A program made the position numbers and the translations under genes. Below, one piece after another: positions 11,083-20,713 of a stretch of 64,000 nucleotides of DNA. How positions within the stretch are numbered: position 1 is the first letter of the stretch; each line of letters begins with the position of its first letter. The notes beneath the pieces are model-generated. The model was given only the letters and a program-made list of their open reading frames with translations. It was not told the origin of the DNA and searched no databases. The stretch covers positions 62,814,501 to 62,878,500 of the forward strand of contig NC_091124.1 in NCBI RefSeq assembly GCF_040183065.1, read 5' to 3'. The stretch comes from Periplaneta americana (taxonomy: Eukaryota; Arthropoda; Insecta; Blattodea; Blattidae).

Positions 11083-11751
11083 TTAAATATGTGAATGGAA
11101 AGAGGCTTGAAAATAAGTGAATTATCTTTATTGTTGTTTGAGAAAACATAACATTTGGTTGTTCTCTTTCTTCTTCTTTTCGTTTGGTATCAAAGGTCTC
11201 TACTCAGCCTATAACGAGAGAAAAATTGTGATATGAAAGAATGTTATGTAAACTCTTACATCACTCGTATCATGGAAACAGAAATGTAATAGCTATGTGC
11301 ATCAATTCGGTTAAAACCGTAGTTATGAAACCACAGTTAACCCTTAAATTGACAATGTGTCCTATAGGATACAACAGGTTAATAGGCTATATGCTATAAT
11401 TTTAATAGAACAATAGAAAAAAAATTGGTAGGAAAATTAAAATTTCACAATTCTATAATATTGTACAACACATAAAAATATGGACATTGCGATTGTTCTT
11501 TTCTTTACAGTCCGACATGGTTAAAAAACTAGTGTGAAAAATGAAGCCTTGCCAAGTTAAGGGTTATATAGTAACCTTGGTTAAAATAATTTTGGTGTAC
11601 TATTTATAATCACCTGTTACTTAAACATTGTTAGCTGACAGGATAATGTGTGTGTGGTGGTGCATTGTTTCTACAAAGTGACAGAAGGAAAACACCCTAT
11701 TTCTGTATAGATGTTAGTCAGCATCTAAAAATAACTGCACTTAAGCATGGG
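11083..11751. other. Paralogous 3' flank of legumain copy, part 3
   Basis: Non-coding; matches 61599-62060 (shared landmark GTGAATGGAAAG; shared end near CACCCTATTTCTGTA). Contains an extra block at about 11335-11570 not matched in the right copy. Homology is lost after about 11740. Confidence 0.7.
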
Positions 11752-11807
11752 CCCTGTTTCATAAAACTGATAAGTCCTATAATCATGACAATTGTACAAA
11801 TATGTCA

Positions 11808-11868
<61 letters not shown>

Positions 11869-12172
11869 GTTGGTTATTTAATGACGCTGTATCAACTACG
11901 AAGTTATTTAGCATCAATGAGATTGATGATATCGTGATGGTATTTGGCGAGATGAGGCCGAAGATTGGCCATAGATTACTTTGGAATTCACCTTACGGTT
12001 GGGGAAAACCTTGGAAAAAACCCAACCAGGTAATCAGCCCAAGCGGGAATCGAACCCGCGCCCGAGCGCAATTTCAAACCGGCAGGCAAGCACCTTAACC
12101 GACTGAGCCACACCGGTGGCTTTCAGAATAATGTAGCATTTGTTTTCTGACAATTCTTACCACTTTGATAAA
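11752..12172 (+). repeat. Interspersed repeat R1, copy 1 (split by a SINE)
   Basis: The sequence beginning CCCTGTTTCATAAAACTGAT and ending CCACTTTGATAAAT is present again, reversed, at 13854-16772. A SINE interrupts it at 11813-12122. Class unknown; no coding capacity. Confidence 0.65.
11813..12122 (-). repeat. tRNA-derived SINE with (TA)n tail
   Basis: The minus strand starts with a tRNA-like head, GCCACCGGTGTGGCTCAGTC (A box), and a GGGTTCGATTCCCG B box, continues through a body containing GGTTTTCCCCAACCGTAAGG, and ends in a TA repeat (11813-11866). An 8-bp TSD TCAGAATA flanks it at 11805-11812 and 12123-12130. It sits inside repeat R1. I recognise this SINE as common in insect genomes. 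Confidence 0.85.
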
Positions 12173-12381
12173 TGAATCCTCTAGATTCAAAAGCCCTTAA
12201 AAACCATTTTGTTCGTAATTGAGTTATGCCCACACATTGGTTGCTAAGAATGAATTCAAATGATTTATATACTTTGAATTCAAAAAAAGCCACTCTTGGA
12301 TTGAAAATTTCCTCTATTTACTACCAGTTACTGTCAAAGTCCTTTAATTTGTGAAAGTGGATATAGAAGATTTTGAATCTA

Positions 12382-13021
12382 CTGGGTGTTCATTTCAAAG
12401 TGTGTCATGACGTCACTGTTGTGAGTCAGCGATTTGAAGCGAGTTTCAGCTTTTATGTCAGAGAAGTTGCGTATTAATCAAGGCGTTCAATCTGAACTTG
12501 AGAACGTGTACGGTATAACTTGAACGTCGTAGCAACAGATGGCGGTCTGTACGGTCTGTGTGCTACCATAACCTCTTTCGAACTGTGTTTTGCGCGGGCA
12601 AGTCGTACACAGGGTATTTGTTATCATCCGTTGCATACCACAACATTCCACAACACAAATCAAATGCTCCGTGTCCATATTGACCGTCCAAGTTAATGTC
12701 AACAAATACGTAAGTAATCGTCTTAACCCTCTCGCCATATCCCGACAGTAAGAAAAAACTCACCTCAGTACGTGTTTCCAAACAATTCACATTCCTGCCA
12801 CTACCGGCATTACTGCATGTATCAGTACGTACTTCCAGAGTCCGTGGATACCCACGGACTCTGCGTACTTCAGAATGAACCCCGTACTTGCTAGGCAACT
12901 TCTCTCGCATTTAGGTAATACGCGTCTGCGGGAGTGTAGGAAGATTGAATTCTCTAGGCTCATCGGCTAGCCATATGACGACATACAGCGAGCCATGACA
13001 CACTTTGAACTGAACACGCAG
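12382..13021. mobile_element. MITE family A, copy 2 (TA target)
   Basis: A 640-bp second copy of the family at 420-1030, same orientation, with TIRs CTGGGTGTTCATTTCAAAGT and (reverse complement) CTGCGTGTTCAGTTCAAAGT, and TA at 12380-12381 and 13022-13023. It carries an internal duplicated stretch with a short palindrome (GAGTCCGTGG / CCACGGACTC near 12838-12861) absent from copy 1. Confidence 0.85.
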
Positions 13022-13036
13022 TATAGTATTCAAATA

Positions 13037-13853
13037 TAATTTGTCAACAGTGTTTCGTAAATATGACAATGGCAGATAAAGTATGTGTAAACATATAAGA
13101 TTGATAGAAAATTATTTCTTCTTATTTCATATTTTTATAAAAGTAATCGATATGAGACGAGTTCATTGGATGATATTATAATGTGCACCATTATTGAATT
13201 TGTTAAAATTAGTCACCACAGTTAGAAAATCAAGTATGAACAGCGATAAAATTACAATTCTAAATTTGATTAAAGAAAGCAGCGACATTCCTGTCAACAA
13301 ATACAGGCTCATTTTCAAAAGAAGCATCAATTTTTTTTATCAAGGACCTATTGGTAATTCCATCAACTCTTGGCAAATTAGCTGCTCTCACGAAGAGCTG
13401 TGGAATGACGTGCACATCTGTTGTTGCCAGCAAATCTCTTCCCCAAGTAATGAGTATACCAACACATCACTAACGTTTCTAGTGAACGTTTGATTTCGAT
13501 AAGCCATGTGCATGAGCAGTTAGGTGATAGTGAGCTTCATTTCCCAATCACTGTAAGAACACATAATAATTATTTCGGATTAAGTGCTTTATTTCTTTTT
13601 GTTTTGGTTGTTACGCGCAGTGCTGGGCCATAGTGCCCCCTCCCGTAAATTCAATTCAATTCAATTCAAATTTTAACAAACTCAATAATGGTGTGCATTA
13701 TAATATCATCCAATCAACTTGTCTCGTATTGATTACTTTTATAACAACATGAAATGAATAAGAAGAAATATTTGCTGTCGCTCTTACATATTTACATATA
13801 CTTTATCTATTATTGTCATGTTTATGGAACACTGTTGACAATTCACAAATTGT
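13037..13853. repeat. Foldback repeat with about 180-bp arms
   Basis: The left arm 13037-13215 (starting AATTTGTCAACAGTGTT) and the right arm 13665-13853 are inverted copies. Landmarks such as GGATGATATTATAATG and CATTATAATATCATCC face each other. The centre (13216-13664) holds unrecognised sequence and a fragment of the SINE tail seen near 3350 (CATAGTGCCCCC with ATTCA repeats). Confidence 0.75.
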
Positions 13854-14109
13854 ATTTATCAAAGTGGATAAGAATTATCAGGAAACAAATGGTACAATAA
13901 TCCGCCATATTTGTAGAATTGTCATGATTGTAGGCATAGGTGGAGAGAAAACCGTTTCCTTGGGGGGGGGGGGGCAAAGCAAAACCATAGAATCCCCACA
14001 TAACAGGATTATGGAGGACATCATTTACCTCGTAGTTTGACTATGGTACAGTATATGGAATATGATCATTTAATAAAGATATTTTCGGCGGGCATGTTTC
14101 TTACAGTGT

Positions 14110-16030
14110 CCCACGCCGTGGCATTGTGGTCTAAGGCATCGCGTTATGGAATGTGTGCTCAGAGCCGCCGACAGGATTTATGGGCCTCTATGCAATATTG
14201 TGCTCGGGCCCCGTTGAAAAAAGTTAAAAAATGACAAGTTGCCAATTATTCTGACCATAATAATAATTATTTGCAAAATAAATAAAAGATAACCCCATAC
14301 ACAGATACGAATCTAAAAATATACACTTTTGTTACAACGAAAACTTTTAGCAAAACTTCACATTGGCACAATATAATATATTTATCACGCTTCTTTTTCA
14401 GTAGGGCCTACATAGTACGTTTCGTGACGAAACTTTCGTCTTTTCGTTGTCGTTTGTTTCGTTTTGTTTTCAGAAAACATTATTCTTAAACAGCTGTAAT
14501 TTCTGACTTGTAGGCCAACATCAACAAACAACTCTCCTTGACTTCATTGATGCAAAATCATCAATTATATCATCAAAATTGAAAGACCTAGCAAGATCGC
14601 TCTCCAGACTAAGGAGGCAAAGGTTACTCTTTCTTGACACATTGTTACTCTGAATACATTTTTATTTCCTTCATTTTGTTTGGCGTTGTTGTGAAATTGA
14701 CCGTTGCTAGTGAAGGTGCAGAAAATAAACCAATCTCAAGCCCATCAGGTTGTCAAAAATGAAGACACTTCATGCTTAGAAGTGAATACTGATGGTTGTG
14801 GTTGTCTAGAAAAAAATTCTGATAATAGTAGTATTGAATCAAAACAAGCAAACAATAGTAAAAATGATATAATAATATGTGCAAGTGAAACAAATTTACA
14901 CACACCAGTTCCTAACTCTGAGTCATGGCAAGCAACATGCGACCTTGGAAAACTAAAAAGTGGCAGACAAATTGTGTCATTGAATGTGTTTTTCGAAAAA
15001 CTTCGCCCAACCTGCCTAATAACCTTCTAAGTGACGGAACAAGAGCCTTTCCAGTATTATTTTCAAAACTCAAGAATGGAGAATATGTTCCCAGAGACTG
15101 GCTAGTGTGGAGTGAAACAAATCAGTTACTGTACTATTTTCTCTGATTTCTTTCGCTCCACACTAGCCAGAGTCTGGGAACACATTCTCCATTCTTGAGT
15201 TTCGAAAAACACTGTTTTTGGAAAGGCTGTTGTTTTCGAACAACACATTCAATGACACAATTTGTCTGCTACTTTTTAGTTTTCCAAGGTCTCTCAATTT
15301 CACACCAACTTCAAACAAAGTTCTACTCCCTTTCTTAATATCTTTCAATATTTCTGTCTCTCCTTGCGCTTCTCAGCTCCCGACTTGTACTTGTCCATTG
15401 TCCACTGGTACACACTAATGAACAGAATTTACCAGAAAAATGACAACGAAAAGACGAAAGTGTCGTCACGAAACATACTATGTAGGCCCTACTGAAAAGG
15501 AAACGTAATCCTCCAGCTTGGATTTGGGAGAGTCCACTAGCATATTGCGGTGAGCCGGCAGGGGTTGGTAATTAAGAGGACAAGCCAATTGAACGAGGCC
15601 TCAAGTGTCGTGTCAATTATTGTTATCTTGGGAAACCAATATTCTATTATATAAAAGTTAAACATTTACATGCTGAAGTGGTAATTTGTATTAATTCTAC
15701 TATTAATATGACAGATTCATGTAACATATGTTCTTACAATATTTTATAGTACTGGTATGTATCTGTGAATAATTATTCGTGTTAATTAAAAGTAATCAGA
15801 CTCACTTAATCTGACGGGCCCTTACTGATCACGGGCCCATATGCACTTTTCCCCTTTGCCCCCCTCCCTTCTCGGCGGCCCTGTGTGCGCTGGTTCGAGT
15901 CCTCATGGGGAAGAAATTTTCTCATGAACCACATGATACCTCCATTCTGGTTGGATGATCATCTACCTCTGCTTTGGCATGTGGGCCTGGGGTCTGGGCC
16001 CTTTTTGGGCTGTAGTACTACGGATTGTTG

Positions 16031-16082
<52 letters not shown>

Positions 16083-16088
16083 GTTTCG
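14110..16088 (+). repeat. tRNA-derived SINE (split) with ATT tail
   Basis: The head CCACGCCGTGGCATTGTGGT at 14110 and, after an inserted transposon, the B-box piece GCTGGTTCGAGTCCTCATGG (15890), a body with GGTTGGATGATCATCTACCT, and a trinucleotide tail (16028-16082). The TSD TACAGTGT lies at 14102-14109 and 16089-16096. R2 copy 2 has the uninterrupted site near 35958. Fragments of the same SINE occur at 30010-30062 and 30220-30340. Confidence 0.85.
14160..15883. mobile_element. Non-autonomous hAT element with internal inverted duplication
   Basis: Ends CAGAGCCGCCGACAGG and (reverse complement) CAGGGCCGCCGAGAAGG; TSD TGTGTGCT at 14152-14159 against TGTGCGCT at 15884-15891 (one mismatch). The interior is a rough palindrome: sequence from 14403 to about 15110 (with GTTTCGTGACGAAACTTTCG, then CTAAAAAGTGGCAGAC) recurs inverted between 15150 and 15495. 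The plus strand of the left arm reads as the start of a ZMYM1-like hAT transposase, ending in the TTF finger motif KNGEYVPRDWLVWSE (about 15078-15122). Both arms therefore derive from the 5' end of an autonomous element. Confidence 0.82.
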
Positions 16089-16772
16089 TACAGTGTTACA
16101 TCCATATCCACAATGTTTCGAGCCGAGTTATATAGGACTTGAACTGTGGTATACTACAAATTATAATAGGGCATAACTTAAAACAATCTCCCTCTTTTTC
16201 TCTCTTGTACAGAAACACATGCATACATCAATGAAGCAACGTAACAGTGCTAACAGAAACTTTCTTTATATGAAGCTTACCTTTCTGAAGATATCATATG
16301 AAATGTAAATTCTAATTATTTTATTTAATCTCGTCTTTAAGTTTACATATTATACCAGGATCACTCTTCTTTTTTCTGCATTGTTGTGCAGCATGTTATT
16401 CACACAACTACAAGTAGCGGCCTGTACACCTGCAGACTTCTAACACATGAGTACAGACTGTTAGAAAAAAATTACAAAGCTTCCATTCCTCAAATGAGGT
16501 ATAGGAATTCTTATACATTCAGAAATTTAAAAGAAATATTATAGTCCAGACACATGATCTGAAGACATTATTTCGTCAATTTAAGCACAGAAACTTAATC
16601 ATAAACAAAAGCAAAAAAGTACTTTTTAATTCAATATTTTCTAATGTTAATAGAAAAAAAAAAAAAAAGAGATCAAACAAGTTTGGGGGGGAGCACTGCT
16701 CCCCCCCCCCCAATATCCCCCCATAACTCCGCCAATGATTGTAGGACTTGTCAGCTTTATGAAACAGGGCTC

Positions 16773-17400
16773 TGTTAAGTTCTGAGGTTGATGCATATGG
16801 CTATCGATGTTTGAGAGAGTTATAATGCTACACACTGCACAATGAAAGCAACTAGTGAACTAAATTGCGATGTACACTTGCATTGCGTGATCTCGAGGTA
16901 GTGTGATGACTGAGGACATCAATAGACTGTGATTTGGCTCCCACTCTCGGTCCAGATCCAAAGTGAATGCCCTGTAAAAAGCAGTATAGCTACCAAGGTT
17001 GAGTGTTGCATTATTGGATTGCCGCAATATATAGTCTAAGTAGTCATGTGTTCATAGTCTTCGAAATAAAAATACTGCTGGTGCATATTGTGCAAAGGGA
17101 AATGGTAATGGTAAAAATTGCACAACGTATTACCTTCATAGACATATCACTAGTCTAAAAGACAAATACAGGAGCAACAGAGAGACTTAGAAAAAGGACC
17201 TGTATGCATAATCATGACCGTAAGTCTGCAGTTGGAAATATAATTTAGAAATTGACTTGGAATGGCTTGCCAGGGTTTTGAAGTGACAGTGACTAAAGCT
17301 CACTGATACAAACAGACTGGAACGGAAATCTACAGCAGTCCGTCTTCTGCAGAAACTTTGACGCTCATTGCTCGAAATATTCTGGTTCAATTGACAGATG
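16773..17400. other. Intergenic gap
   Basis: No gene or named repeat recognised. Short open frames here have no visible domain. Confidence 0.4.
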
Positions 17401-17402
17401 GT

Positions 17403-17745
17403 CTGGTTTAATCATGGAGTGGATAGTAGTGATAGTAGCAGTTCCGAAGATGATTTTATTTTACTGAGTCTTTTAGCTGATGAGGAGGAAAAAGGAAAAG
17501 GAGAAAGAAAATATGGTGGTCATAATATTATCAAAAAAAAAAAAAATTGTTTTTGGTGAATTTAACTATCTTTTCTCAGATTTGTGTAAAGATCCAGTAC
17601 CGTTTTTTCAGTACTTTCATATGAGCGAAGAAAAATTTTTAGGACTTCACCTGTTATTAGCACCTGAAATAATGAAAGGAACACCTCATTTTGAAGATCA
17701 ATCAGCACAGAAGAGCGATTAGCACTGTTAAAATTAACTTTTCAT
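17403..17745 (+). pseudogene. PIF/Harbinger transposase N-terminal relic
   Basis: Plus-strand reading: an acidic Asp/Ser-rich start (DSSDSSSSEDDF) at 17420-17460, a poly-A-disrupted stretch at 17530, then EFNYLFSDLCKDPVPFFQYF and HMSEEKFLGLHLLLAPEI, which matches the N-terminal region of HARBI1-like nucleases (typical: RYFRMS-type motif). The frame breaks near 17695 but continues as STEERLALLKLTFHHP in another frame. The catalytic DDE region is absent, so only the 5' end survives. Confidence 0.65.
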
Positions 17746-18129
17746 CATCCATTTTAAGAATAATCTGACTGAACAACGCATTAGCATGTGTTGAGTGGGG
17801 AAAATACTGAGAAAAGCCAACACACTTTTCTTCAAAGACATACGAATGCTGATGATCACCATCAGCCATCTTGGAAATTTCCAGTGGGGCCGTGTCGCGA
17901 GAATCCTGTCCGTCAGGACCAGTAGGCAATTACTTCCATTTGGACAAGTGAGCGTTTACCGTTTAAAATACATGCATACGTCTCACGCAGAATATTTCCA
18001 GTTTGTTCCGTTCCAGTCGGTTCGTGCCAGTGAGTGTCAACCTTAAATCCATGGGGTAGGCTGATGCTACCAGAACTAGGTTATCTTAGGGGTGAATGTT
18101 TTCCAGGTTAAGAGGTCGTGGTCTATTGG

Positions 18130-18720
18130 CGATGTTACGTCTACAGCTGCAGTAAACATCTTCAGTGACGAGGCACTTGAGGGCGTAGTGATCTCCTCAG
18201 TAACGACTGGTTTCGTGTCATAATTTATAGGGGGATTGGTTGTGGCTTACTATTGCCTGGTGGTCTGCACCAAGGCCTCCAATGTTTTGGTTGTTGACAG
18301 TAGTGTTGGACTGCTGGGGGTGGAAAGGGTTTCGTAAAGTACTGCTTAGGATGTCAGTATCCTCAAAACCAGAGGTCATGTTCGTCTTCCTGGAACACAT
18401 GTTCTGCTACTGCCAATTTATCTATGTGACCAACCGACAGTTTCTTCTGTGTTCTATGATGATACGGTTTTGATGCTATGCTGTGTCGTGCAGATGTATA
18501 CCAATCTGCAAGAGCAAGGGATCCTATATACGAGTACTTCTCTAGCCATTAGACGATCAAGTGTGTCCTTGGCCAACCGTAACAGATTGTGGGCCTGTTT
18601 AGTTGGCAAAAATACTGTTTCTATGTTTATGACGTTTGAGGATTTTAATAATGCAGTCTGTGATGTTCCTGATATATGGTAGGAAAGCCGTGATTTGGTC
18701 TTTACTTGGGCCGAGCAGTA
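18130..18720 (-). pseudogene. Penelope-like retroelement GIY-YIG endonuclease relic
   Basis: On the minus strand, LAKDTLDRLMAREVLVYRIP is followed by CSCRLVYICTTQ, the signature of the GIY-YIG type endonuclease in Penelope-like elements (usually GVYKIPCSCGKVYIGTT), then a decayed HKRNCR-like and AVAEHVF-like part near 18380-18440. Multiple frameshifts. The reverse-transcriptase part is not visible. The presence of this family fits the hammerhead-like tails at 39.3, 42.5 and 46.2 kb. Confidence 0.6.
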
Positions 18721-18863
18721 TCTTCCTCTTTTTTTTTTTTTCTAGAAAATCTTAATTTCAGTGGCTACGTTTTTATGAAGTTTACCACATTCCCCACAGA
18801 TTCCTGGCAATAAATATGGCTTTATTACAACTAGTAGGCAATAGGCAGGATAAACATGTTCCA

Positions 18864-19126
18864 TGTAAAGATTAATTAATTTTTTGGTCCTACAGAATAC
18901 TTCTGTTATGGTAACAATTAATATTAGAGGAGAAAAATTCTCTCCGGTACCGGGGATCGAACCCGGGTCCTGGTTTTACGTACCAAGCGCTCTAACTATT
19001 GAGCTATGCCATAGTTCAATCCACAGCACCATATCGAATCCCTCTCCTCCAGTTTTTTTCCAGTAATATTAATTGTTACCATAACAAATGTATTCTGTAA
19101 GACCAAAAAATTAATTAATCTTTACG
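18864..19126. repeat. Palindromic repeat with a tRNA-like core
   Basis: About 60-bp arms (starting TAAAGATTAATTAATTTTTT on each strand, through GGTCCTACAGAATACTT / GTATTCTGTAAGACC and GTAACAATTAATATT / AATATTAATTGTTACC) flank a minus-strand tRNA-like core (B box GGTTCGATCCCC, A box ATAGCTCAATAGTTAGAGC). An inner complementary pair GGAGAAAAATTCTCTCC / CCCTCTCCTCC brackets the core. The anticodon loop is ACGTAAA, so it lacks U33. A related copy lies at 19200-19430. Confidence 0.75.
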
Positions 19127-19199
19127 TAGATTCTTCGAGCAACAGTGCATATTACTGTACAGATTATTGTGCATATTACTGTGGAATCCCAGCCACCAA

Positions 19200-19431
19200 G
19201 TCACTCAACTGAGTGCACTCCTTGTATAATGGCAGTTTACTTAATATAAATGTCAACATACATGTCGAACTTGGAGGCAGGCCACAAAGGGAAAAAACAC
19301 TGGAGGAGAGGGATTCGATCTGGTGCTGTGGATTGAACTTCGGCGTAGCTCAATGGTTAGAGCGCTTGGTACATAGAACCAAGGACCCGGGTTCGATCCC
19401 CATTGCCGGAGCGAATTTTTCTCTAATATTA
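19200..19431 (+). repeat. tRNA-like repeat, second copy (inverted relative to 18.9 kb)
   Basis: The body (GAGTGCACTCCTTGTATAAT, CTGGAGGAGAGGGATTCGAT) is followed by a + strand tRNA-like core, CGTAGCTCAATGGTTAGAGC with anticodon stem TTGGT/ACCAA and B box GGTTCGATCCCC, ending in GAATTTTTCTC. Together with 18864-19126 it forms an inverted pair. Confidence 0.7.
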
Positions 19432-20090
19432 AACATGTTCCAGGAAGCAGTAATCCTTAGTGATTCTTCTTCTGCTATTCAAGTTATAGCATTATGCAAA
19501 GTACCAATTAACCGTAAAATACTAATGCAAAGAACTATTAATATTGTCACTGCCTTACAAGAAACCATTGCTATACAATGGATACTGAACACAGTGACCT
19601 ACAAGGGAATGAACAGACAGATACTTCGACTAAAAAGGGTATCGGTACCAAAATTTTAGAAAAATAAAATACAACATTGTCATATCATTCTGCAAAATTA
19701 ATAATATATATAAATATTCAGAAAGAAATAGCTTAAAATTTTAAAGCTGGAAGTACAAATAAGTCAGTTTTCCTAAATAAATCTGTAATACCAGAATATC
19801 TAGATATGGTTCTAGAGCTGTGTTTCAGCTAATAACTCATCATGACTGCTAGGCAGCACATTTATACAGAATCTCCATTTTTAAATCACCAAAATGTGTT
19901 CTGTGTAATAAAGGAAACTCAGTGATGGACATGGATCATCTTCATAAATGCCCAATCTAAGATCATCCCATCTGGACTTAACCATGGGAAGCGAGAAGGC
20001 GAATAAAAGAAAGGAAGCCATTAAAGAGCCTGCGCAAAAGAGACAACTACTACTAGCTTATAGCTACAAAGACAAGGCATTCGACATGAA
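19432..20090 (+). pseudogene. LINE RNase H / C-terminal relic
   Basis: EAVILSDSSSAIQVIALCKV (catalytic-Asp strand of RNase H), then ETIAIQWIL, a decayed ADTLAKKG region near 19610-19640, and after many stops a cysteine motif (KMCSVIKETQ region in shifting frames, 19890-19960). It belongs to the same broad LINE group as 1-1560 and 6576-7144. Confidence 0.7.
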
Positions 20091-20483
20091 CTAAGCACTC
20101 AGAATTAAAGCACTTTTTAAGTTAATTTATTAATACAAATAAAACGAAATTATTATTATCAATATTGTGATTGAATTGCATGAGACGTAAACACACAATA
20201 TATGGATCTTCAGGTCTTCATTCTAGCTCTGAGCTAAAATTACACGAGTAACTTCCTCTATATTTCATACTACACAATCCAATGACACATTAGTGTATAA
20301 AACAGCAGTAGGTTTGCTCATATGAACCAAGCATCCTGCCAAAGTGAACTTTGTCATATTCAGCTGCATTTTTTTTTTGTGTTGGGCGTAAGTTACAAGG
20401 GACATTTGGTTACAGTGACCTCTGGTCCCAGTGCAACAATTTAATACAATTAGCTCTATATATATAAAAAAAAAAAAACATAT

Positions 20484-20713
20484 CATTGGCTTACAAGCAA
20501 AACACATTAAGTATAAAATATTACCTCTGAGAAAAAGGTGATTTGAAACCTCTTGACAAAACTGAATCCTCAAAATATTAGTTTTAGTAAGTTGTTTCTC
20601 TTTATGTGTATTTAATTTTCCAATTCTACGTTTATACTCATACACACATTATATACCAGTACGTCTTTTTCTCAGAAGTAATATTTTTTACTTAATGTGT
20701 TTTGCCTGTAAAC
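20484..20713. repeat. Foldback repeat
   Basis: Inverted arms of about 50 bp (GCAAAACACATTAAGTATAA with its complement near 20700, continuing through ATATTACCTCTGAGAAAAAG), separated by about 120 bp. No coding sequence. Confidence 0.65.

Larger units (their letters stand above)
13935..16737. mobile_element. Non-autonomous DNA element R2, copy 1 (8-bp TSD)
   Basis: Short TIRs CATAGGTGGAG and, reverse-complemented, CATTGGCGGAG; TSD ATTGTAGG at 13927-13934 and 16738-16745. G and C homopolymers sit just inside the ends (13962-13974 and 16700-16711). The element proper is about 0.8 kb, as its second copy at 35773-36554 shows; here it is interrupted by a SINE at 14110-16088. No transposase. The 8-bp TSD suggests hAT, but the ends do not start CAG. 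Confidence 0.85.
13854..16772 (-). repeat. Interspersed repeat R1, copy 2 (host of a four-level nest)
   Basis: Reverse-oriented copy of the repeat at 11752-12172, split at 13934/16738 by element R2. Its two halves join cleanly once the inserts are removed. Confidence 0.65.

Noticed and set aside
11650..12098. Tyr/Ile-rich small proteins
   Set aside because: These open frames run through the (TA)n tail of a SINE and have no coding signature.
12487..12910. Small protein shared by two loci
   Set aside because: The shared frame is explained by two copies of MITE family A; the reading frame is not preserved (shift between copies).
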